Below, one piece after another: positions 1 through 8,467 of a stretch of DNA of 25,238 nt. The DNA is from Bacteroidaceae bacterium (GTDB lineage Bacteria; Bacteroidota; Bacteroidia; Bacteroidales; Bacteroidaceae). Position numbers and translations under genes: made by a program. Location of the stretch: positions 1 to 25,238 of the forward strand of contig JAFYYO010000253.1 in the NCBI GenBank assembly GCA_017557475.1, written 5' to 3'. The notes under the pieces are model-generated. The model saw only the letters and a list, made by a program, of their open reading frames with translations, was not told where the DNA came from and searched no databases. Every line of letters starts with the position of its first letter. Position 1 is the stretch's first letter.

Positions 1-2965
1 TTCTACCATCGCCATTCACGTCAGCAACTTCGCTTCTGAAGTTAGCAGAAGGCCTGCCAAGAATATAGTTGACAATACCCACAGCATCAGTAATTGTGAC
101 TTTCCCGTCATCGTTTACATCGCCAAGAATACTCTTCTTGGTAAATACCTGCAACTGTTCATCCGTGAGCAGTTCAAAGGAGTAGTATACCCAATAAAAG
201 TCTCCCAGATAATATTCATTATTATCGTTATAGAAGAACTTAAATACATTATTACTAGGTCCCCAGTTCACTCCACTTACGTCAAGTGACTCGTCTGTCG
301 TGAGATTTTGGAGTTTAATAACATTGTTATTCCCATCCACTCTAACAGCTAGTATTTGAGGTTCGTTGGCCTGAATAATCATAGACCTGCTCGCACTATA
401 TGCTGTGCCTGTATGCAAAAACATCCTCCCATGATCCCCAATACGTAACATATAATTGTAGTTAGCTCCACGGTTGCTAATAAAGTCACTGGGATTACTT
501 CCTACGCCATTACCATATTTAGGACTGACCTTGCAGACAATTGTCATACAGTCTTGTCCACTTCGATAGAAGTAGCTTCCAGACTCAGTTGAGCCATTAC
601 TCCATTTGTCCATGTATCCTACACACTTTTTCTCGAAACGCAGCATAATATCATCCATCTTTTCAGGAATATTTTCTGTTAGTCTCAAGGAATAGTCACT
701 CAAGTTAGCAAGTGGATGATTGGGTATAGAATGAGTATCCTCATCATAGTCAAATGCGTCATAGAAAAACTCAAAGGGCACATTGGGCAATCTCACGTTA
801 CTCGTGACATCACTTGTCACTGTCACAAGGCATGTGGCATTGATACTCGGATTTTCCTCCGACGCTGCGGTGATGATGGTAGTACCCTGGTATCTACCTG
901 TTACTTTCCCGTTTGCATTTACGCTTGCAATGTCTGCATCAGATGAGTTCCATACAATGTTCTGATTTGTGGCATTAGCATTCACGCTTGCGGTAAGTAT
1001 TGCTGTCTCTCCTCCTTCCAATGTCAGGGTGGTTGGAGAAATTGTAATACTTTGTACAGGAACATACACAGTGAAGGATACTTCGCTGTTCTGTCCAGCA
1101 TATTTGTCCATCAACTCGCTTGTACCCAACTTAATGTTCTTTACACCTATGGTATAATTACCGCCTGAAGCCTCTCCACCTATCGGCGCAAGTTGCAAGT
1201 TCATCACTTTTCCTTCGCCAGCTGCAATCCCATTACCAGTCAAGAAATAACAGAAAAAGCGCAATGTGTTGTTGTCTATTTTTCTCCATGTCACCGTCAT
1301 GCCATCAGCTCTTTCCTCTAAAGTATAGTTGCCATCAAAAGGCTCATAAACATTACCCGGGTATGTCAAGTCGAATTGCAAACCTACAATCGGGTCATAA
1401 GTGTTCACCGAAATGCCAATGCTCACATTGTCATATACCGAGACATCTTCATTCTCCAAACTTATCTGGAAATAGTTCGGAGCGAAGCGATTGCCGGTTA
1501 CATTGACGTTCCACAACCTTTGTTCTGGGTCGTTGCTGTATATCTGCATCGTCGTAGCAAAGTCGCCCTCTTCAATGCTGGGATATACCACAGTTATCGC
1601 TTGACTGCTACTATTGTTAATAGTCAACGGAAGAGATTCACGGATGTAGAAGCCTTCCTTGTCGAACAAGATGCGACTAATGGTCAGCGGAGCGTTACCA
1701 TTATTTCTAATGCTCAGAGTCTTTACGGCATCTTCTGTCACAGGTGAGCTTCCCATTGCCAAACTACTGCTGGTATTGATGCGAGGACTACGGATAGTGA
1801 TGGTTGCTCCATAGTCAGCCGAGCATACATTCGTTACCTGATTGTTTATCGTTGCCGTGAGCAAGCATTTCGATGCCTTTAATGTTGTGCTGTTACGTCC
1901 TGTTAGTTTCAGTTGCATCGTAGCGATTTCGCCGTCCTCTCCTAAGAATGGTGCATCGTTAGACGAGTAGCATATGATGCGCAGCACACCATTTGTCACA
2001 GAAGAAACGACTGCATGGTTCTGTTTGCGGTCTGACAACGTGAAACTGTTTGCAACATATTCCAATTGCGATGGCAGGGTAAACTCGAACTGGAAGCCGC
2101 TGATGGCATCCATATTGTTCATCGTCATGCTTACCGTCACTGTTTCGTCAGCATTACCCGTTACAGGTTGTATATGCAGTTCGTTTACTGCAAAGGGCTG
2201 TGCCTTCAAAGTGATATTGTTCAACTTCGAGATACTGTTGCAAAGCACCTTTACCATTTCATTCACAGAGCCACGTTCCTGCGGAGCATAGGTAATGTTT
2301 ATACTTGCACTGCTGCCCGCATTGATAGTTATTGGGAATGTCGTTGTAGATGAGAAGTCTGTCGGATATGTATTGAACTGTAACCCTGTCACTTCCAAGG
2401 GTTCGTTTCCTATGTTCGTGACTGTTAGGGTTCGTGTATAGGTGCTGCGGATAGGCACACTACCAAAGTCCACAGTCATCGAACTGTATTGCGCTTTTGC
2501 GCAACGAATGCTCACACTGCCGTTAGTGGCCGTTGCATCAGCAATACTATTGCCGTCGGTGTCGGTCAAGATGAGTTTCGAGGTCGTCAGAGCGATATCT
2601 GTAGGCTGGTTACCCAACTTCAGACGGAAAGACACCACTTCGCCTTCGTTGCCACTAATGGCTGTAAGGCTCATCGAATAGACCATGATGTTCAACGCAG
2701 CGTCCTTCACGCCTGCCGTTACACTATGGTCTGCACATCGACTTCCAAGCGATGCTGAGCCTTCGACGAACGACAATTGTTCATTCAGCGGAATGCACAA
2801 CTGTAACGACGACACTGCATCCGTGTTTGTGAGACTGACACTTATCGTCACCTCATCTCCGGGTGCTCCGCTCGCGGTGCCTATTGTAACAACATTGCCT
2901 GCCCGCATTCCCATACCAAAGCACAGGAGCAGGACAGTCAACATCGATATATTTATCTTCTTCAT
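1..2965 (-). CDS. Large secreted multidomain protein: cohesin-like/ASH/Big_2/LamG-like/dockerin-like (partial, C-terminus outside window)
   Basis: The frame opens at an ATG (2965) and stays open to the left edge, giving 988 visible residues; the C-terminus is missing. Residues 1-22 look like a signal peptide (MKKINISMLTVLLLCFG..MRA). Three similar beta-sandwich segments follow at about 23-140, 257-370 and 497-628. They carry cohesin-like features: GAPGDEVTISVSLTN, then a 'GFQFEFTLP' or 'GLQFDLTYP' strand, then 'GEDGEIATMQLKL'. Two ASH/HYDIN-type segments lie between them at about 155-250 and 392-490 ('TLTVTNIGNEPLEV', 'LSIRNNGNAPLTI'). A Big_2 Ig-like domain spans about 635-722 (SITISPTTLTLEGGETA). 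A LamG-like aromatic-rich region of unknown role covers about 725-940. A dockerin-type calcium-loop pair begins near 946 (GDVNDDGKVTITD, then ADVNGDGR). The ATG lies 17 bp after the stop of the upstream protease, so the two are probably co-transcribed. No catalytic motif was seen; a surface or scaffold role is inference. Fold assignments rest on pattern reading only. Confidence 0.8.
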   Translation of the reverse strand, partial: MKKINISMLTVLLLCFGMGMRAGNVVTIGTASGAPGDEVTISVSLTNTDAVSSLQLCIPLNEQLSFVEGSASLGSRCADHSVTAGVKDAALNIMVYSMSLTAISGNEGEVVSFRLKLGNQPTDIALTTSKLILTDTDGNSIADATATNGSVSIRCAKAQYSSMTVDFGSVPIRSTYTRTLTVTNIGNEPLEVTGLQFNTYPTDFSSTTTFPITINAGSSASINITYAPQERGSVNEMVKVLCNSISKLNNITLKAQPFAVNELHIQPVTGNADETVTVSMTMNNMDAISGFQFEFTLPSQLEYVANSFTLSDRKQNHAVVSSVTNGVLRIICYSSNDAPFLGEDGEIATMQLKLTGRNSTTLKASKCLLTATINNQVTNVCSADYGATITIRSPRINTSSSLAMGSSPVTEDAVKTLSIRNNGNAPLTISRILFDKEGFYIRESLPLTINNSSSQAITVVYPSIEEGDFATTMQIYSNDPEQRLWNVNVTGNRFAPNYFQISLENEDVSVYDNVSIGISVNTYDPIVGLQFDLTYPGNVYEPFDGNYTLEERADGMTVTWRKIDNNTLRFFCYFLTGNGIAAGEGKVMNLQLAPIGGEASGGNYTIGVKNIKLGTSELMDKYAGQNSEVSFTVYVPVQSITISPTTLTLEGGETAILTASVNANATNQNIVWNSSDADIASVNANGKVTGRYQGTTIITAASEENPSINATCLVTVTSDVTSNVRLPNVPFEFFYDAFDYDEDTHSIPNHPLANLSDYSLRLTENIPEKMDDIMLRFEKKCVGYMDKWSNGSTESGSYFYRSGQDCMTIVCKVSPKYGNGVGSNPSDFISNRGANYNYMLRIGDHGRMFLHTGTAYSASRSMIIQANEPQILAVRVDGNNNVIKLQNLTTDESLDVSGVNWGPSNNVFKFFYNDNNEYYLGDFYWVYYSFELLTDEQLQVFTKKSILGDVNDDGKVTITDAVGIVNYILGRPSANFRSEVADVNGDGR

Positions 2966-2982
2966 AGATTACTGTTTTGATA

Positions 2983-5900
2983 TCAACGAACAACCTTCTT
3001 GCCATTGATGATGTAAACACCCTTCGGCAATTGGCCTTGCCATTCGCTTCTGCCAGAAATCTTTCGGCCTTGCAGGTCATAGATGCCTGGAATAGTCATC
3101 ACATCGGTAGCCATGCGGTTCACCTTTGTGGCATCGTCACCAATAGCCTCTACATTATGTCCTGCGCTGTCGGCCAAACGAATCTGAGCAATCAAGCCAT
3201 TGCCGATGTGGAGCAGAGCATGCTTGCCTGCAGGCAATGTCTTTCCACTCATATTGTAGGCAAGGAACAGGTAGTCGTTGTCCGACAACCAAGCAGATGT
3301 GTGCTCGAAGCCATTCAAGTCATTTGCTATAGTAACTTCCTGACCTTCATCCAGTGCGAGTTGTACCTGAACGCCAGCCAAGGCCACCGGACTATTCACA
3401 TACAATGTACCATCCTCGATGGTATAGATGGCTGTAGCTGTTTCATATGCCTGAGTTCCTGCACCAGGATTCATGATTTTCTTGATGATGCCGATAACGT
3501 CGAGGATATCGATGCTGAGGTCGGCGTTCATATCTGCTGCCTCGAAGATGAAGGGCTTGGGCTCCTGGCCAGAAGCATAGTTGACGGTGGTGATGACATC
3601 AGCCACATCCACTTCGCCACTTCCGTTTGCATCGCCCAGTTCACCTGTCAAAGGTGTTGCAGCCACCACATTCGAAACATCATATTCCTGCAGGTCGGTC
3701 GAAAGTACCTTATAATAATAGTAGTAGGTTTCACCTGGCTTCACATCATAGTCAATGAACGAAGTGGCTTCAACATCGACAATATCCTGATTGATACGGA
3801 TAGTGTCTGGAACGATAATCTTTACTCCAGTCGGGCGGCCATAACGGTCGAGCGAGTCTTTCTCTACATAATTGTAGCGATAGACATTGAATCCCATCGC
3901 ATCGTCGAAGTTGTTGTTCGTATTGTCCCAAGTTAAGTTCACACGGCCCAGACCTGCATCTGCCATAAAGCCTGTTGCCATAGAACCAGTAGCTTGAATG
4001 TTGATATTGAAGCGTCTCTTCTCGTAGGGAATCTCGAAATATTCGTCGTCCTCTGCGCCATATACATAGATGCGGTTCAGTCCGTCGCTTTTTGTCTTAC
4101 CCGTAATGGTCTTGTAGGCTGTGTAGATGGTACCTTCTTCATTCCAACTGCCATCTTCTGCAACAACCTGTTGTGTGTAAGGCTCACGCACGCCAAAAGA
4201 TATCTGCGGAGCCACCTCCTTATTCATTGGGCGGTTGAAATAGACCTCGAACTTATGGCGGCCTACACCAAGTGGCGGCAGTTGTTCAAACTCATCTTGA
4301 GCATCGTAGCCGTTGACAACTACTTTCCATACCATGCCGTGGGCTTCATGAACAGGCTCTGTTCGCATATTAGAAAGATCCAATGTCGTCCAACTACTTT
4401 CACAAGACGATAAGACATGTCCCAACTCACTTACATGAGGCCTAACCTTATCTTCACGTGATGTTCCGAAATAAGAAGGTCTATATAAACATATAATATC
4501 GCCTTCTGAGCTGTTATAAGCAGTAGAACCCATCCAGTAACTGTCAGCGCAAATATAATTATTGTCTCTAATATCTCTAGCAGATGGCAATCTCCCATTG
4601 ATTATTATTTGACCCGTATTATTGACATTCGAATAGTAGAACCACAAATTATAATATGGATTCTTCCTATTCAGGACACGGGATCCTGAAATATTAAGTT
4701 TAGAGCCAATTATTCTATAATCTTTGTAGCCTGACATTGATATAATACTATTTTGAAGATAGGGAAGGGGCCAGACATCATTTAAGACACAATATTCGAG
4801 GGTATCATTATAACATAAGGGATTTAAAGAGTAGCGATGGACGTCATCAGAATTATATGTGCAAAAACTCAAATCAAGTGAGTCTATAAAAATCTCCTCT
4901 CCCCATCCTCGAGGGCTTTGAACAAAAGGCCTGGCTACAATGGGCGTACTATCACTTTTTTTAAAGGACACGAGAGTGCCTTCCTCATTTCTCCATATTT
5001 TTGCGCTACTAACAGGACTTTCTATACCTAAATTATTAATTACTATCATATTTCCTGGTTCACCACATGCATTTAGATGAGCACCACCAAGAATCTTTAT
5101 CCCTTTGCCATTGCCCTCTATGCATGCGCCAGGCTCTATTGTCAATGTACATTCCTTAAGAAGAATGTCACCATCAATATAATATGTTTTATTACCCTCA
5201 AGAATAGTGTCCTGGGTTATCATACCACTAAATTTCGTAACATTTCTTACAATTATTACCAGTTCCTGTCGGAGTTCTTCAGGAAAGTTATCGCATGTTA
5301 CTTTTAGAACGAGTTTAATATGACGATTGTCGGCACATGTTTCACTTATTTTCACTCTCAGCGGTGTAACTGCAATGTTCTTAGCGTAACTGCTTAGGTC
5401 TGAACCAAAGGCAACATCATTTGAGAGGATTTCCACTATATTGGGGTCCTCCATAGCGCCAAGCTCAATGCCTAGATGGATATTCGTTGCTGTGCCCCAG
5501 CCATTTCGCAGAGTGGGACATATGGCAATCGTTTCACCGGCATCAAGCAAACCATCGCCATCTCCCTCACTGTCATCAATCGTGTAGGAGACAAAAGATA
5601 GTGTAGGTTGACGATTAGCATCGCTCATCTGGTAGGTTTTATAGATATCCAGATTGCCTGCCAACGTTTTAGAATGAATGAGATCGCCAAATAGTTCTTC
5701 CTTACTGTCAATTTCCTTACATTGAATCAGTCGAGACAAAGCACCTGCAACCAACGGACAAGCCATAGAAGTTCCGTTCAAGGTACGATAGTTACCATTC
5801 AACCATGTGCTAAGGATGCTAGCACCAGGAGCTACTATCTCGTAGTTGTAGAGTTCATTCTCACCATAAGAAGAGAAGAATGCCCCATCATCATCATAGT

Positions 5901-7077
5901 TCGAGAAGCCAGCCAAACCTGTAGTGGAGGATGCCTGTACACCCAACACAATGTTGTAGGCAGCGGGGAACATAGGCATAGGCGCTAATTGGCCTCTTTC
6001 ACGATGGGCATGGTTCAAACAAAAGCCATCATTACCGGCTGCAGCCACGAGGATAGAATTCTGGTAGGCTCTGTCAAGAGCCTGCTTGAAAGCTTCGGAA
6101 GTAGCATAAGTACCTATACTCATACTGATGACATCTGCCCCATTGGCCTTGGCATAGTCAAGGCCACGGATAATCGTAGCAAGGTCGCCCGTGCCATCGC
6201 TCTGCATAACAGTAATTGGCATAATAAGGGCGTCGGGATTGGCACCGACTACGCCCAAACTGTTATCGCCAATTGCTGCGGCAATACCAGCACAGTGGGT
6301 ACCGTGACCGTTGAAGTCACGGATGTTGCCAGTCTGGTTGATAAAGTCCCAACCATGCACATCATTTTTGAAGCCGTTGTTATCATTGTCGTAACCCTCC
6401 TCGCCAGCAGCTTCAGCCGTATTGGTCCAGACATTGGCTGCCAAATCGGGATGAGTGATGTCAATACCCGTATCCAAGATAGCAATTATGGGACGCCTTG
6501 TCGTAATCGTGGGCACATGCCAAAGTGAAGGCATATTGATGGCCGTTATACCCCATAATTGACTAAACAGAGGTTCGAGGCTGAAACTATTCACATCTGC
6601 CATAATATAGGCCTTGTAGTTGGGTTCTGCAAATTCCACCTCATCGAGCGAATTGAGGCGTTCAACGAGCGACTGTGTATCCTCGGCCTTTTCCTCATTC
6701 ATCTTCAACAAATAGAGCTGCGAGAGGTCACGTTCCTGAATAATATCACCATTAAATGCTTTTGCTTTACGCAATGTGCGTCCTGGTGTTTCATTCGGCA
6801 GCAACTTCTCCATCTCTTCAACCTCGAATTCCTGAAGCACAGCATCAAGCTGGCTGATGCCTGCACTCTTGAATCTGCCCTTCACACGCTGAACAGTGGC
6901 TGGCGAACCGTCCTTCATTTTAACAAGCACTTGTCCAGGCACGAAATCCTGCCCGAAACGTTGGTCTACTTTGTTCACTTCATCCTCATTGTCGTTCGAT
7001 ACGCCCTGAGCGGATGCAGGCATCGCCATTGCACCCAGCAACAGCGAAAGGCTAATAATAGATAAAAACTTTTTCAT
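2983..7077 (-). CDS. Secreted subtilisin-like serine protease (S8) with FN3, dockerin-like and C-terminal tail
   Basis: 1364 residues with a signal peptide (MKKFLSIISLSLLLGAMAMPASA). An inhibitor I9-like propeptide covers about 45-160. The S8 catalytic domain covers about 170-460, with Asp202 (AILDTGID), His258 (GHGTHCAG), oxyanion Asn349 (AAAGND) and Ser437 (NGTSMACP), all intact. A 'DGDGLLDAGETI' segment follows at about 480-600, then a beta-helix-like region from about 615 (LTIEPGACIEGNGKGIKI) in unusually AT-rich DNA. An FN3-like domain spans about 1031-1140. Dockerin-like loops lie at about 1145-1205 (GDANGSGEVDVAD; ADMNADLSIDILD). A sandwich-like stretch comes next, then the tail IYDLQGRK...KGVYIINGKK, common on exported Bacteroidales proteins. 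It is much longer than plain subtilases. It is first in a two-gene unit and has a -7 box about 55 bases upstream. It is expected to be active outside the cell; its substrate cannot be read from the sequence. Confidence 0.93.
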   Translation of the reverse strand: MKKFLSIISLSLLLGAMAMPASAQGVSNDNEDEVNKVDQRFGQDFVPGQVLVKMKDGSPATVQRVKGRFKSAGISQLDAVLQEFEVEEMEKLLPNETPGRTLRKAKAFNGDIIQERDLSQLYLLKMNEEKAEDTQSLVERLNSLDEVEFAEPNYKAYIMADVNSFSLEPLFSQLWGITAINMPSLWHVPTITTRRPIIAILDTGIDITHPDLAANVWTNTAEAAGEEGYDNDNNGFKNDVHGWDFINQTGNIRDFNGHGTHCAGIAAAIGDNSLGVVGANPDALIMPITVMQSDGTGDLATIIRGLDYAKANGADVISMSIGTYATSEAFKQALDRAYQNSILVAAAGNDGFCLNHAHRERGQLAPMPMFPAAYNIVLGVQASSTTGLAGFSNYDDDGAFFSSYGENELYNYEIVAPGASILSTWLNGNYRTLNGTSMACPLVAGALSRLIQCKEIDSKEELFGDLIHSKTLAGNLDIYKTYQMSDANRQPTLSFVSYTIDDSEGDGDGLLDAGETIAICPTLRNGWGTATNIHLGIELGAMEDPNIVEILSNDVAFGSDLSSYAKNIAVTPLRVKISETCADNRHIKLVLKVTCDNFPEELRQELVIIVRNVTKFSGMITQDTILEGNKTYYIDGDILLKECTLTIEPGACIEGNGKGIKILGGAHLNACGEPGNMIVINNLGIESPVSSAKIWRNEEGTLVSFKKSDSTPIVARPFVQSPRGWGEEIFIDSLDLSFCTYNSDDVHRYSLNPLCYNDTLEYCVLNDVWPLPYLQNSIISMSGYKDYRIIGSKLNISGSRVLNRKNPYYNLWFYYSNVNNTGQIIINGRLPSARDIRDNNYICADSYWMGSTAYNSSEGDIICLYRPSYFGTSREDKVRPHVSELGHVLSSCESSWTTLDLSNMRTEPVHEAHGMVWKVVVNGYDAQDEFEQLPPLGVGRHKFEVYFNRPMNKEVAPQISFGVREPYTQQVVAEDGSWNEEGTIYTAYKTITGKTKSDGLNRIYVYGAEDDEYFEIPYEKRRFNINIQATGSMATGFMADAGLGRVNLTWDNTNNNFDDAMGFNVYRYNYVEKDSLDRYGRPTGVKIIVPDTIRINQDIVDVEATSFIDYDVKPGETYYYYYKVLSTDLQEYDVSNVVAATPLTGELGDANGSGEVDVADVITTVNYASGQEPKPFIFEAADMNADLSIDILDVIGIIKKIMNPGAGTQAYETATAIYTIEDGTLYVNSPVALAGVQVQLALDEGQEVTIANDLNGFEHTSAWLSDNDYLFLAYNMSGKTLPAGKHALLHIGNGLIAQIRLADSAGHNVEAIGDDATKVNRMATDVMTIPGIYDLQGRKISGRSEWQGQLPKGVYIINGKKVVR

Positions 7078-7131
7078 ATAAATTTATGTGATAATTAATG
7101 CGTACATTATTAATATTAACACAATTCGCGA

Positions 7132-7139
7132 CAAAAATA
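7132..7139 (-). promoter_or_regulatory. Bacteroidetes -7 promoter box for the subtilase operon
   Basis: The minus strand reads TATTTTTG, matching TAnnTTTG, and implies a leader of roughly 50 AT-rich bases before the protease ATG at 7077. No clear -33 TTTG lies at the expected distance. Confidence 0.6.
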
Positions 7140-7339
7140 CTTTTTTCTAAGAAGACTATCCGTGTCATTCCGGTGTCATTTATAGCAAGAAAACACATAA
7201 TGGGAAAATATGCATTATTATTACAAGAAAGAAATGAAGAATCACACGTTTGAATAGTAAAAAAACACAATTGAGTTAAGTAATCTAAAAATATGAGGCG
7301 CAAAGAAAAAAAATGTTATTAGAGGACATACGTACAGAG

Positions 7340-7381
7340 GTAAGAGGTAAGAAGTAAAAAGTAAGAAGTAAAAAGTGAGAG
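7340..7381. repeat. Heptamer tandem repeat, six units
   Basis: Six contiguous 7-bp units of the form gtaagaa/gtaaaaa/gtgagag with exact 7-bp spacing, in the gene-free stretch between the protease promoter and the HTH-like gene. Other 7-bp-period tracts occur at 19115, 20360 and 16544. Confidence 0.85.
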
Positions 7382-7419
7382 GTTCATGGACAAACGCGAC
7401 AGGGAGCATCAGGAAACTT

Positions 7420-7506
7420 AACGTGGAGTAACCGCCAACATAACGTGGAGTATCGGGCAATTTAACGTGATATGTTTGAAACTTAACTGAGGGGTGTTGA
7501 ACTCTT
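7420..7506. repeat. Four-unit tandem array, 22-bp period (degenerate)
   Basis: Units begin at 7420, 7442, 7464 and 7485 (lengths 22, 22, 21, 22). The first two share aacgtggagta; the third begins aacgtgata and the fourth aactgag. The units are divergent, but the spacing and the 'aac' opening persist. No spacers separate them and no cas gene is nearby. Confidence 0.7.
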
Positions 7507-7550
7507 AGAGCCAAGAAAAAAAACGAAAAGTTTTTGCAAAATACTCTTCA

Positions 7551-7690
7551 CCCGTCACCTTTTGCCCCTAACTTCCTGATTATTAACTCATAATAGAGGT
7601 GACGGGCGGTTTTTGACTCATCACCAGCTCGTCACCACGATATTTTGCTGTATTTCAGCTCCTTAAGTAGCCTTGGTGATGAGTGACGAG
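7551..7690. repeat. Two adjacent long-loop inverted repeats built on gtcacc/ggtgac
   Basis: Unit A has perfect 10-bp arms, cccgtcacct (7551-7560) and aggtgacggg (7597-7606), followed by cggttttt. Unit B has perfect 11-bp arms, actcatcacca (7616-7626) and tggtgatgagt (7674-7684), overlapped by ctcgtcac (7628-7635) and gtgacgag (7683-7690), then tgttttt. The two units resemble each other in arms and T-rich end, so the region looks like a duplicated element. The rest of 7078-7890 holds promoters and the two tandem arrays; no credible gene was seen. Confidence 0.75.
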
Positions 7691-7847
7691 TGTTTTTAAA
7701 TTCTTCTTGCAATTTTTATATTCGGGTTAAGGCTCATCGAGAAATAACCCCGCTTATCATACACATTCCCTTTGACACTATCTATGTCATTTCCATGTCA
7801 TTCGTTCCGCAGAACAAATATTCTCACTTTAAATACTTATTTCTTCA

Positions 7848-7863
7848 TAATTTTGTACCTTTG
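7848..7863 (+). promoter_or_regulatory. Tandem -7 boxes upstream of the HTH-like gene
   Basis: Two consecutive TAnnTTTG matches, TAATTTTG (7848-7855) and TACCTTTG (7856-7863), lie 27 bases before the ATG at 7891. This could allow two adjacent transcription starts. No perfect -33 TTTG was seen. Confidence 0.6.
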
Positions 7864-7890
7864 TACACGAAATAGAGAACCCATAAGGAC

Positions 7891-8457
7891 ATGCAGCAGG
7901 AATATAAGGCTTTGTGTGAGGAAGTTGAACAAAAATCTGGCAGAGAGATACAGACTCCTCATGATTTTGAGTGGTTGGAAGAAAAGATTGCATATAAGGT
8001 GAAGGAGCGAGTGAGTGCTTCGACCTTGATGCGAGTTTGGGGCTACCGAAAGGGCGTGAGCACAAGGCAGTCCACTCTTGACATCTTAGCCCGCTATCTT
8101 GGTTATGCCGACTATGTTACTTTCTGTCAGTGGGCGCCAACAAAGGACGATGAGCCACAGAGCGACGAAGTAGTGTCACGTCACCTGCGCACATCGGACT
8201 TGAAGATAGGTCAGGAAGTGGAACTGACTTGGCAACCCGAACGTCGATGTGTAATACAACATCAAAAAGGCAAATGCTTTCAAGTTATCGAAGCAGAGCA
8301 AACCAAACTCAGCATCGGTGACACATTCGAATGCGACATCTTCATTGAAGGAGAACCGCTTTACCTAAGCCAATTAATACACGAAGGGCGCTCACCTATG
8401 GTTTATGTGGCAGGAAAGAAGAGCGGCATCCACTTTGAGGTGATAGACGAAGTGTGA
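7891..8457 (+). CDS. Bacteroidales conserved protein with N-terminal HTH-like region, function unknown
   Basis: 188 residues, no signal peptide or membrane segment, so probably cytoplasmic. Residues 1-85 resemble a segment I recall at the start of many Bacteroidales proteins: LCEEVEQKSGREIQTPHDF, then VSASTLMRVWGYRKG and STLDILARYLGYADYVTFCQ. The helical pattern suggests DNA or protein binding, but no named HTH family is certain. Residues about 100-188 are beta-rich (LKIGQEVELTWQPER..., IGDTFECDIFIEGEPLYLSQL) and look like a small barrel that may bind a ligand or nucleic acid. The start is set by the -7 boxes at 7848-7863. The stop lies 10 bp from the convergent end of the kinase gene. A regulatory role is inference. 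Confidence 0.8.
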   Translation: MQQEYKALCEEVEQKSGREIQTPHDFEWLEEKIAYKVKERVSASTLMRVWGYRKGVSTRQSTLDILARYLGYADYVTFCQWAPTKDDEPQSDEVVSRHLRTSDLKIGQEVELTWQPERRCVIQHQKGKCFQVIEAEQTKLSIGDTFECDIFIEGEPLYLSQLIHEGRSPMVYVAGKKSGIHFEVIDEV

Positions 8458-8467
8458 GAGTCCTCCC

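Noticed and set aside
2983..3110. Type IX secretion sorting domain at the C-terminus of the subtilase (and at 23720-23813 of the PLC-like protein)
   Set aside because: The tails (IYDLQGRK...KGVYIINGKK) only partly resemble T9SS-A signals, and no T9SS component is in the window, so it is noted as a tail and not called.
2977..3936. A 319-codon plus-strand frame opposite the 3' end of the subtilase
   Set aside because: Low-complexity, Cys/His/Ile-rich translation typical of antisense reading; the opposite strand encodes clear FN3 and dockerin-like modules.
7690..7875. Short ORFs in the gene-free gap 7078-7890
   Set aside because: Overlap repeats and promoter boxes, AT-rich low-complexity products, no conserved motif.
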